A stretch of 64,000 bases of DNA from NCBI RefSeq assembly GCF_023078495.1, contig NZ_CP095742.1:372001-436000 (forward strand), in the 5' to 3' direction. The translations under genes and the position numbers were made by a program. Of the stretch, positions 27,094 to 36,613 are shown piece by piece. Within the stretch, counting starts at the first letter, position 1, and every line of letters begins with the position of its first letter. The notes under the pieces are model-generated. The model was not told the origin of the DNA, ran no database searches, and saw only the letters and a list, made by a program, of their open reading frames with translations. Source of the stretch: Luteibacter aegosomatissinici. GTDB taxonomy: Bacteria; Pseudomonadota; Gammaproteobacteria; Xanthomonadales; Rhodanobacteraceae.

Positions 27094-28287
27094 ATGTTCG
27101 ACACGGTGCTCGACTTCCTGGCCAACGGCCTCACCCACGCGACGTGGGGCGAGATCGTGGTCTACATGCTCGTGGTCACCCAGCTCACCATCTTCACGGT
27201 GACGCTGTATTACCACCGTAGCGCCACCCATCGCGGCGTGGATTTTCACTGGACCCTCAACGGCTTCTTCCGTTTCTGGGGCTGGCTCACCACCGGCATG
27301 GTGGTGAAGGAGTGGGTTGCCATCCACCGCAAGCACCATGCGAAGGTCGAGACCGAGGAAGATCCGCACAGCCCGCAGATCTTCGGCATCAAGAAGGTGT
27401 TCCTCGACGGCGTGTCGTTGTATCGCGAGGCCAGCTACAACAAGGCCGACATGGAGAAGTACGGCCGCGGTACGCCGGATGACTGGTTTGAACGCAACGT
27501 GTTCGGCAAGCACCCGTACTGGGGGCCCGTGCTCATGGCCGTCATCGACCTTTCGCTGTTTGGCGTGATCGGCATGGCGCTGTGGGCCGTGCAGATGCTG
27601 TGGATTCCGTTCTGGGCGGCTGGCTTCGTCAACGGCATCGGCCACTGGTGGGGCTATCGCAACTTCGAAAGTAGCGACACGGCGACGAACATTTCGCCGT
27701 GGGGTTTCTGGATCGGTGGCGAAGAGCTGCACAACAACCATCATGCCTTCCCGAGCTCGGCCAAGTTCGCCCTGCGCAAGTGGGAGTTCGATATTGGCTG
27801 GACCATGATCTGCACGCTGCGTGCCGTGGGCCTCGCCAAGGTCCTGCGCGTGGCGCCTACGCTGAACATTCGCCCGAACGTGCACCTGCCTGACGCAGAA
27901 ACGCTGAAGGGTGTGCTTACGCTGCGTTTCCAGGCCACCACCGACTACTACCGCAACGTCATCCTGCCGACCATGCGTGAAGAGGTGGAGCAGGCGGGTG
28001 ATCGCATGAAGGCGATCCCGCGCCGTATGCGTCGTGCGCTGGCCGATGGCGGCCGCTGGCTGGATAACGATGCCCGCGAACGCATGCATGCCGCGCTGGC
28101 CAATCGCCCCGCGCTACAGACGGTGTGCGATTTCCGTGCCCGCCTGGTGGCACTGATGGAAGAGCGTGGTGCGGACAAGGCGCTCAGCGCCCTGCAACAG
28201 TGGATCCACGAAGCGGAAGAGAGCGGCATTCGTTCGCTGCAGCAATTCGCGCAGCGGCTGAAGGGCTATTCGGCGGTCGGTGCGTGA
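27094..28287 (+). CDS. Acyl-CoA/fatty acid desaturase (membrane di-iron)
   Basis: A 397-residue membrane fatty acid desaturase. The three histidine clusters that bind the di-iron centre are present: HRSATH (about residue 41), HRKHH (about 79) and ELHNNHH (about 213). Hydrophobic pairs surround them (VVYMLVVTQLTIFTVTLYY, VLMAVIDLSLFGVIGMALW). The C-terminal 120 residues are a helical, charged extension. It should introduce a cis double bond into acyl chains and so tune membrane fluidity. I start at MFDTVLDF; the frame remains open 44 codons upstream in non-coding-looking sequence. A canonical terminator follows. Confidence 0.9.
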   Translation: MFDTVLDFLANGLTHATWGEIVVYMLVVTQLTIFTVTLYYHRSATHRGVDFHWTLNGFFRFWGWLTTGMVVKEWVAIHRKHHAKVETEEDPHSPQIFGIKKVFLDGVSLYREASYNKADMEKYGRGTPDDWFERNVFGKHPYWGPVLMAVIDLSLFGVIGMALWAVQMLWIPFWAAGFVNGIGHWWGYRNFESSDTATNISPWGFWIGGEELHNNHHAFPSSAKFALRKWEFDIGWTMICTLRAVGLAKVLRVAPTLNIRPNVHLPDAETLKGVLTLRFQATTDYYRNVILPTMREEVEQAGDRMKAIPRRMRRALADGGRWLDNDARERMHAALANRPALQTVCDFRARLVALMEERGADKALSALQQWIHEAEESGIRSLQQFAQRLKGYSAVGA

Positions 28288-28312
28288 GGTAACGCACTCC
28301 GTTAGCCAGGTT

Positions 28313-28340
28313 AAGGCCCGCTTCGGCGGGCCTTTTCTTT
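28313..28340 (+). terminator. Rho-independent terminator after the desaturase gene
   Basis: AAGGCCCGC pairs perfectly with GCGGGCCTT around a TTCG loop and is followed by TTTTCTTT. Confidence 0.9.
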
Positions 28341-28358
28341 GGTAGATATAGGGCGTAA

Positions 28359-28512
28359 GGCGTAAGTCGCCTGCTGCGCAGCCTGTAAGTCGGCCGTGAT
28401 GCGGCCTGTTAATCGTCAGCAAAGTCGCGGACCTCATTCTTGCGAATCTACTGACGATTCACAGGCCACGCAGTGGCCGACTCACAGCCCGCAGTAGCGG
28501 GCGACTCACGCC
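28359..28512. repeat. Long imperfect inverted repeat made of three REP-like hairpin modules per arm
   Basis: The left arm (28359-28419) and right arm (28451-28512) are reverse complements over about 61 bases with scattered mismatches and are separated by 31 bases. Each arm is itself a string of units beginning GTAAGTCG or GTGAGTCG, ending in a related ATCGTCAG unit, each followed by a small GC hairpin (for example GGCCG...CGGCC and GGCCAC-GCA-GTGGCC). It sits between two convergent terminators, so it is outside the mature messages of both neighbours. It is unlike the GTAGGAG-type REPs elsewhere in the window. Confidence 0.65.
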
Positions 28513-28530
28513 CCTGCCCGCACGGAGGCG

Positions 28531-28556
28531 AAAAAAAACCCGCCTTGCGGCGGGTT
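28531..28556 (-). terminator. Rho-independent terminator after rpmG
   Basis: On the minus strand AACCCGCC pairs with GGCGGGTT around a four-base loop, followed by eight Ts. Confidence 0.9.
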
Positions 28557-28569
28557 CTTCGAAGATCAA

Positions 28570-28734
28570 TTACTTGATCTTGCCTTCCTTGTAGATCACA
28601 TGCTTGCGGACGACGGGATCGTACTTCTTGATCTCCATCTTTTCCGGCGTGTTCTTCTTGTTCTTGTCCGTGGTGTAGAAGTGCCCGGTACCCGCGGAGG
28701 AGATCAGGCGAATTTTATCGCGCTTGCCAGCCAT
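28570..28734 (-). CDS. rpmG: 50S ribosomal protein L33
   Basis: This 54-residue gene encodes [20 protein letters not shown], then [20 protein letters not shown] and [14 protein letters not shown], a full-length L33 of the zinc-free type (no CxxC pairs). An AAGGAG seven bases before the ATG supports the start. It follows rpmB by 11 bases on the same strand, the usual rpmB-rpmG order, and is followed by a strong terminator. Confidence 0.97.
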   Translation of the reverse strand: MAGKRDKIRLISSAGTGHFYTTDKNKKNTPEKMEIKKYDPVVRKHVIYKEGKIK

Positions 28735-28745
28735 TGTCGGACTCC

Positions 28746-28982
28746 TTAGATCTTCTCGCCACGGGCACGGAGGTCGGCCAGCACGGCTTCGATGCCGTTC
28801 TTGTCGATGGTGCGCAGGGCGTGGTTAGAAACGCGCAGCTTGACCCAACGGCCTTCGCTGGCGACCCAGAAGCGACGCTCGTGCAGGTTCGGCAACCAGC
28901 GGCGACGGGTCTTGTTGTTCGCATGCGAGACGTTGTTACCGGTCTGCACACCCTTATTGGTGACTTGGCATCTACGGGCCAT
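28746..28982 (-). CDS. rpmB: 50S ribosomal protein L28
   Basis: A 78-residue L28 with the characteristic start [20 protein letters not shown], then [18 protein letters not shown] and [23 protein letters not shown] four to five bases before the ATG is a strong ribosome binding site. It is the first gene of the rpmB-rpmG operon. The 310-base region upstream must contain its promoter. Confidence 0.97.
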   Translation of the reverse strand: MARRCQVTNKGVQTGNNVSHANNKTRRRWLPNLHERRFWVASEGRWVKLRVSNHALRTIDKNGIEAVLADLRARGEKI

Positions 28983-29292
28983 GTGGCCTCCTTATAGATT
29001 CGGTTGGACCGCCCTTTGGCCAGGGTGGTGACGGCCCAGCAGCACGGCCCGTGGAAACAGGGGTGCCACGCGATGGCTGGAGATGGAGCGCTTCCGCCAG
29101 TTCGAGGCCCACATCGCGTGAAGGACCTGCCCGACAAAGCGGGTTGGCATAGGGAAGCCGGGCATTCTCCCAGATACCGGCCCCTTCACGCAAGCCGGAT
29201 GTGCGCTTGCCCGGGTTGTGTGAAACAATCCCGGCTTTCGCGCCGCTGGCGTGAATCCTTACCCAACGACGCAATTTTCGAGGACCACACCC
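28983..29292. other. Intergenic region between divergent rpmB and secB
   Basis: About 310 bases without a credible gene. It should hold the promoters of rpmB (minus) and secB (plus). I found no clear -35/-10 pair, no RNA gene and no strong palindrome here. Confidence 0.4.
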
Positions 29293-29784
29293 ATGGCAGA
29301 GTTCAACGCCAACGGCCAGGCCGGCCAGCCCCAGCTCGTTCTGCAGAAGATCTACGTGAAGGATGCCTCCTTCGAAGCGCCCAATGCGCCGCAGATCTTC
29401 CAGGAAATGGGCGAGACCGAGGCCCAGCCCCAGGTCCAGCTGAACCTGGGCCACAAGGCCGTGGATCTCGGCAACGATCTGTTCGAAGTGGTGCTCTCGC
29501 TGACCCTGACCTGCGCCCTGGGCGAGCGCACCGCCTACCTGGCGGAAGTGCACCAGGCCGGTATCTTCGGCATCGCCGGCTTCACTGACGAAGACCGCGA
29601 CGGCATCCTGGGCTCGTACTGCCCGAACCTGCTGTTCCCGTACGGCCGCCAGATGGTCTCGGCCATGATCCAGGAAGGTGGCTTCCCGCCGTTCCTCCTG
29701 CAGCCGATCAACTTCGATGCCCTGTACGCCGAGCAGCAGCGCCAGCAGGTCGAAGGCGCCGGTACCCATTCGCTCAACAGCTAA
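29293..29784 (+). CDS. secB: Protein-export chaperone SecB
   Basis: A 163-residue tetrameric chaperone that keeps preproteins unfolded and hands them to SecA. Recognisable blocks are LQKIYVKDASFEAPNAP, VVLSLTLTCALGERTAYLAEV, the SecA-contact acidic region and the near-invariant LFPYGRQMVSAMIQEGGFPP followed by PINFDALY. The ATG (MAEFNANGQ) follows GAGGA; the frame opens 14 codons earlier without family similarity. gpsA starts three bases after the stop, as in many gammaproteobacteria. Confidence 0.97.
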   Translation: MAEFNANGQAGQPQLVLQKIYVKDASFEAPNAPQIFQEMGETEAQPQVQLNLGHKAVDLGNDLFEVVLSLTLTCALGERTAYLAEVHQAGIFGIAGFTDEDRDGILGSYCPNLLFPYGRQMVSAMIQEGGFPPFLLQPINFDALYAEQQRQQVEGAGTHSLNS

Positions 29785-29787
29785 GCC

Positions 29788-30825
29788 GTGACCGCTCCTT
29801 CCCGACCCACCGTCGCCGTCCTCGGCGCCGGGTCCTGGGGCACCGCGCTGGCCGCGTTGCTGGCGCGCAATGACGTCCCCACGCGCCTGTGGGGACGTGA
29901 CGCCGCTGCCCTGGCCGAGATGGCCGCGGCGCGGCGCAACCTGCGTTACCTGCCGGATCTGGATCTCCCGCCCGAGCTCTCGTACGAGGCCGACCTTGCC
30001 ACCGTCCTGCGCGGCGCGGCGATCGTGCTCATCGTGGTGCCCAGCCACGCCTTTGCGTCGGTGCTCGACGAGATCATCCCGATGCTCGATCCGGGCGCCC
30101 GCATCTCCTGGGCTACCAAGGGTTTCGAGACAGGTACGGGGCGGTTCCTGCACGAACTGGTCAACGAAAAGCTCCCCGGCCACCCTGCCGCGGTGGTCAC
30201 CGGGCCGTCGTTCGCCCGCGAGGTCACGGCGGGCCTGCCCAGCGCTGTCACGGTGCATGCCACCGATGAGGCGTTCGGCAAGGAACTGGCCGTGCTGCTG
30301 CATGCTCCGAATTTCCGTGCCTACACCGGCCACGACATCCTGGGTGCCGAGCTCGGTGGTGCCATGAAGAACGTGCTGGCGGTGGCCACCGGTGTGGCCG
30401 ATGGCATGGAGCTGGGCCTGAACGCCCGCGCTGGCCTGATTACCCGAGGCATGAACGAGATGCTGCGCCTGGGCGTAGCGCTTGGCGCTCGCGCCGAGAC
30501 CCTGATGGGCCTGGCCGGCCTGGGCGACCTGGTGCTGACCTGCACGGGCGATCTGTCCCGTAACCGTCGGCTGGGCCTGGCACTGGGCAAGGGCATTCCG
30601 CTGCAGGAAGCCATCCGCCAGATCGGCCAGGTGGTCGAAAGCGTGGTGACGGCCGATGAGGTGGACCGGCTCGCGGTCGCCCACGGCCTCGATCTGCCGA
30701 TTTCCGCGGCCGTCCGCGATGTCCTCCACGGCAAGGTCACGCCGGAGGAAGGCGTGCGCCGCCTGATGGGCCGCGAGCAGAAGGCGGAATACCCGGTCGA
30801 TCTGTTCGCCAACCGCCGGGGCTAG
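29788..30825 (+). CDS. gpsA: Glycerol-3-phosphate dehydrogenase [NAD(P)+]
   Basis: GpsA reduces dihydroxyacetone phosphate to sn-glycerol-3-phosphate, the backbone used by PlsB, also encoded in this window. The 345-residue protein has the dinucleotide-binding motif [12 protein letters not shown], the substrate-binding [10 protein letters not shown] and GPSFAREV, and the catalytic lysine region [13 protein letters not shown]. The start is GTG, three bases after the secB stop, so the two genes form one transcript. Confidence 0.97.
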   Translation: MTAPSRPTVAVLGAGSWGTALAALLARNDVPTRLWGRDAAALAEMAAARRNLRYLPDLDLPPELSYEADLATVLRGAAIVLIVVPSHAFASVLDEIIPMLDPGARISWATKGFETGTGRFLHELVNEKLPGHPAAVVTGPSFAREVTAGLPSAVTVHATDEAFGKELAVLLHAPNFRAYTGHDILGAELGGAMKNVLAVATGVADGMELGLNARAGLITRGMNEMLRLGVALGARAETLMGLAGLGDLVLTCTGDLSRNRRLGLALGKGIPLQEAIRQIGQVVESVVTADEVDRLAVAHGLDLPISAAVRDVLHGKVTPEEGVRRLMGREQKAEYPVDLFANRRG

Positions 30826-30943
30826 CCCCCGGACGCCACGCCGTTCGCTGAACCGGGCCGGTCCCGGGTAAAAAGTCCTACGGGCACGTCACGGTCCCTT
30901 TGCTAAGCTTCCTGTTTTGGTCGCGCAGGCGGGACCGACACGG

Positions 30944-33964
<3,021 letters not shown>

Positions 33965-33989
33965 AGAGGCTCGCCGCTTCGTGGGTGGG

Positions 33990-34062
33990 TCGCGCGCAAG
34001 CACACTCCTACGCGGGCATCGCGCGCTGCATACGCTCCTGTAGGAGCGCGCTTGCGCGCGAT
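33990..34062. repeat. Inverted pair of GTAG-type REP palindromes
   Basis: One REP on the minus strand (33990-34011) and one on the plus strand (34040-34062: GTAG, then GAGCGCGC-TTGC-GCGCGAT) face away from each other across 28 bases, a BIME-like arrangement. They lie between the convergent ends of the SNF2 gene and glk. Confidence 0.8.
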
Positions 34063-34073
34063 CAGTAGCTAGG

Positions 34074-35117
34074 TCAGCGGCGCAGCGGCGTACCGCCGGC
34101 TTCGACGATCGCCAGTGCCGCGCCACCGATGAGGCCCGGCTCCGGGTTCATGATGGCCTGGGTGGGCACGGCTTCCATGGTGTCGCGGAAGCGGCCCTTG
34201 GCTTCGAAGCGCTCGCGGAAATGCTTCTGGATCCACGGCAGCAGGATCGGGGTCATGCCGCCGGTCAGGTACACGCCATCCCATGCGCCCAGGGTCAGGA
34301 CCAGGTCGCCAGCGACGCTGCCGAAGATGCCGGCGAAGGTTTCGACCGCGCGCAGGCACATCGGGCACGAGCCATCGGTGGCGCGCTTCGTGATGAGCTC
34401 GGGCGTGATGCCTTCTTCCGGCTTCTGGCCGGAGATTTCGCAGATGGCTTCGTACAGATTCTGCAGGCCGCCGCCGCTGATCAGGCGCTCGTTCGAGACG
34501 CGGCCGTAACGCAGGTTCAGTACCTTCAGGATCTCGATATCTTCGGCGCTATGCGCGGCGAAGCCAGCGTGGCCACCTTCGGTCTGCAGCACGCTGACCT
34601 TGTCGCCACGGATGAGCAGGCCGCCCACGCCGAGGCCGGTGCCCGGGCCGACGACGACGAAGGTCTGTTCTTCCTTCGCGCCAATGCGCGGCACGGCGGG
34701 GTTGCCCACGCGCATGAGCTCGGTGTTGCCCTTGTCATCGACCACCTTGTCCGGGCTCATCAACATCACCGCCATGGACTGCGCGGCGAAATCGTTGACC
34801 AGGTGGACCCATTCCAGGTCCAGCTCGGCAGCGAGCTTATGGGCGGAAATGGCCCACGGGTTGTTCGTGACCTTTACCGTCTCACCGTTATCGATACGGC
34901 CGGCGGCGGCGATGATGGCGCGCTGCGCCTCGTGCCCGGTTTCCTTGAAGTACTGCTTCGCGGCGTCGGCCAGCGAGGCGTAATCCTTCACGTGGTAGCA
35001 CCGGATGCTTTCCTGGATAAGCGGCTGATCGGCTTCGGGATGGGCGATGCCAAACCGGACATTCGTGCCGCCGAGGTCGGCGAGCAGGGTCGGCGCCGCG
35101 GCGCTAACGTTGGCCAT
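34074..35117 (-). CDS. glk: Glucokinase
   Basis: A 347-residue hexokinase-fold enzyme of the proteobacterial Glk family that phosphorylates glucose with ATP. Visible are the phosphate-1 motif LLADLGGTNVRFG (residues 11-23), NNPWAIS and LVNDFAAQSMAV (substrate loop and catalytic Asp), the phosphate-2 motif VVVGPGTGLGVGG, TEGGHAGFA and the adenosine motif YLTGGMTP. It is divergent from a sugar ABC ATPase gene. Its leader contains a perfect 8-bp hairpin. Confidence 0.95.
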   Translation of the reverse strand: MANVSAAAPTLLADLGGTNVRFGIAHPEADQPLIQESIRCYHVKDYASLADAAKQYFKETGHEAQRAIIAAAGRIDNGETVKVTNNPWAISAHKLAAELDLEWVHLVNDFAAQSMAVMLMSPDKVVDDKGNTELMRVGNPAVPRIGAKEEQTFVVVGPGTGLGVGGLLIRGDKVSVLQTEGGHAGFAAHSAEDIEILKVLNLRYGRVSNERLISGGGLQNLYEAICEISGQKPEEGITPELITKRATDGSCPMCLRAVETFAGIFGSVAGDLVLTLGAWDGVYLTGGMTPILLPWIQKHFRERFEAKGRFRDTMEAVPTQAIMNPEPGLIGGAALAIVEAGGTPLRR

Positions 35118-35144
35118 GATGGGAAACCTGTCGTGTCACGGAAG

Positions 35145-35167
35145 CCCGCAAGGGTGCCTCTTGCGGG
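35145..35167 (-). promoter_or_regulatory. Hairpin in the glk leader
   Basis: CCCGCAAG and CTTGCGGG form a perfect 8-bp stem around seven bases, 28 bases upstream of the glk start. There is no T-run after it on the minus strand, so it is not a typical terminator; a role in message stability or regulation is possible. Confidence 0.35.
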
Positions 35168-35248
35168 GGCTGTCGTCTAGTGACGGTTTGCTCTTCACTC
35201 CGTTGACACGGCCGGGGAGTCCTGTATGGGGCCGTGGATCCGACACTT

Positions 35249-35276
35249 TGACGTAAACGATTACGTTGGCAGAATA
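35249..35276 (+). promoter_or_regulatory. Promoter with embedded LacI-family operator
   Basis: TTGACG (35249-35254) and CAGAAT (35271-35276) are spaced 16 bases. Between them, ACGTAAACGATTACGT (35252-35267) is a near-perfect palindrome with a central CG, the hallmark of LacI/GalR-family operators. Placement between -35 and -10 predicts repression. It would drive the sugar ABC ATPase gene about 57 bases downstream. No LacI-type regulator gene is in the window. Confidence 0.6.
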
Positions 35277-35339
35277 CCCCATCACCCAGTCCGATGGCAG
35301 GCCTTCGCCTGCCGGCCGGGTTCCTACCGGAGAGTTTTG

Positions 35340-36434
35340 ATGGCAGCAGTCCGCCTCGACAAGGTGCGCAAGGTTTACCCCAACGGCCACGTCGCGCTGA
35401 AAGAAGCGAGCTTCGAGATCGCCGATGGCGAGCTGCTGGTGCTGGTGGGCCCTTCGGGCTGCGGCAAGACCACGCTGCTGCGCATGATCGCTGGCCTGGA
35501 GTCCATTTCCGGGGGCACGATGAGCATCGGCGATCGCGTAGTGAACGATGTGGCGCCGAAGGATCGCGACATCGCGATGGTGTTCCAGAACTACGCGCTT
35601 TACCCGCACATGACCGTTCGCGAGAACCTTGGGTTTGGTTTGCGGCTGCGTGGCGTCGACAAGGCCGAGATCGATAAGCGCGTCGCAACCGCCTCCGACA
35701 TGCTCGGCCTGAACGAACGCCTGGACCATCGCCCCGCCGCGCTCTCGGGCGGGCAGCGCCAGCGCGTCGCGCTTGGCCGCGCGCTCGTGCGGGACCCATC
35801 GGTGTTCCTGCTCGACGAACCGCTGTCGAACCTCGATGCCAAGCTGCGCCTTTCCACGCGCGTGGAGATCGCCCGCATCCATCGCCGCGTTGGCGCGACC
35901 ATGGTCTACGTCACCCACGACCAGATCGAAGCGATGACGCTGGGCCAGCGCATCGTGGTGTTGAACGGTGGTGTCATCCAGCAGCTCGATACGCCGATGA
36001 ACCTGTACAACAAGCCGGCGAACCTTTTCGTGGCGGGTTTCCTTGGCAGCCCGGCCATGAACCTGTTCCACGGCACGCTGCGTCGCGAAGACGGGCTGCG
36101 CCTGGTCATGCCCGAAGGCAGCATCACCCTTGGCGTGGACTCGCCTGCCCTGGCGCCGTACCTCGACAAGCCGTTGATCGTGGGCCTGCGCCCCGAGGAT
36201 CTGCTCACCGTCGCCGATCATGCCGGCATCGACGAGCGCTTGCGCGCCCATGTCGAAGTGGTGGAGCCGGTGGGTAACGAAGTGTTCCTCAACATGCGTC
36301 ACGCCGGTGATGAACTCGTCTCGCGGGTACCGCCGCATTCGTCGATCCAGCCGGGTAGCGACGTCGGGTTGGGCTTCCACGCCGAACGCCTGCATTTCTT
36401 TGATCCCGAGACCGCGGCCCGTATCGAAGTGTGA
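35340..36434 (+). CDS. Sugar ABC transporter ATP-binding protein (UgpC/MsmK/MalK-type)
   Basis: A 364-residue CUT1-type ATPase that would energise uptake of oligosaccharides or glycerol phosphate. Walker A GPSGCGKTTLL (about residue 36), the Q-loop MVFQNYALYPHMTVREN, signature LSGGQRQRVALGRALVRDP, Walker B VFLLDEPLSNLDA and H-loop VYVTHDQIEAMT are all canonical. A C-terminal TOBE/OB domain includes GLRPEDL. The ATG follows GGAG. No permease or binding-protein gene is adjacent, so it probably serves transporters encoded elsewhere, as multi-sugar ATPases do. The LacI-type operator in its promoter fits sugar-responsive expression. Confidence 0.92.
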   Translation: MAAVRLDKVRKVYPNGHVALKEASFEIADGELLVLVGPSGCGKTTLLRMIAGLESISGGTMSIGDRVVNDVAPKDRDIAMVFQNYALYPHMTVRENLGFGLRLRGVDKAEIDKRVATASDMLGLNERLDHRPAALSGGQRQRVALGRALVRDPSVFLLDEPLSNLDAKLRLSTRVEIARIHRRVGATMVYVTHDQIEAMTLGQRIVVLNGGVIQQLDTPMNLYNKPANLFVAGFLGSPAMNLFHGTLRREDGLRLVMPEGSITLGVDSPALAPYLDKPLIVGLRPEDLLTVADHAGIDERLRAHVEVVEPVGNEVFLNMRHAGDELVSRVPPHSSIQPGSDVGLGFHAERLHFFDPETAARIEV

Positions 36435-36447
36435 GTATCGTCTCATA

Positions 36448-36470
36448 TTGCGAATGCGAGCCATTCTCAA
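36448..36470 (+). promoter_or_regulatory. Fur box upstream of hmuR
   Basis: TTGCGAATG, five bases, then CATTCTCAA form an inverted repeat with one mismatch per arm, matching the GAATGnnAnnCATTC-type Fur site. It lies 13 bases after the ABC ATPase stop and about 143 bases before the haem receptor start, so it should give iron-dependent repression of the haem operon. Confidence 0.8.
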
Positions 36471-36550
36471 TAAACTAGGCGGCGACCGCTCATGAAGAGG
36501 CGGCGAACGACTCCCCGATAACCCCGGCCGCCAGCCCGGAGGCACGTTCC

Positions 36551-36605
36551 TCCTTCGCAAGCTCCCGATACGCACCACCCCTGGGGTGGTGTGCCTAGCG
36601 AAGGA
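36551..36605 (+). promoter_or_regulatory. Leader structure that can mask the hmuR ribosome binding site
   Basis: TCCTTCGC (36551-36558) is perfectly complementary to GCGAAGGA (36598-36605), which contains the AAGGA Shine-Dalgarno sequence of hmuR. The loop of this stem holds a second strong hairpin, CACCACCCC/GGGGTGGTG (36573-36591). The message could therefore be folded shut. Whether temperature, a protein or an sRNA opens it is unknown. Confidence 0.5.
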
Positions 36606-36613
36606 CGATCCAC

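Noticed and set aside
36471-36613. Possible small ORF between the Fur box and hmuR
   Set aside because: No start with ribosome binding site and stop arrangement that would make a peptide; the sequence is better explained as a structured leader.
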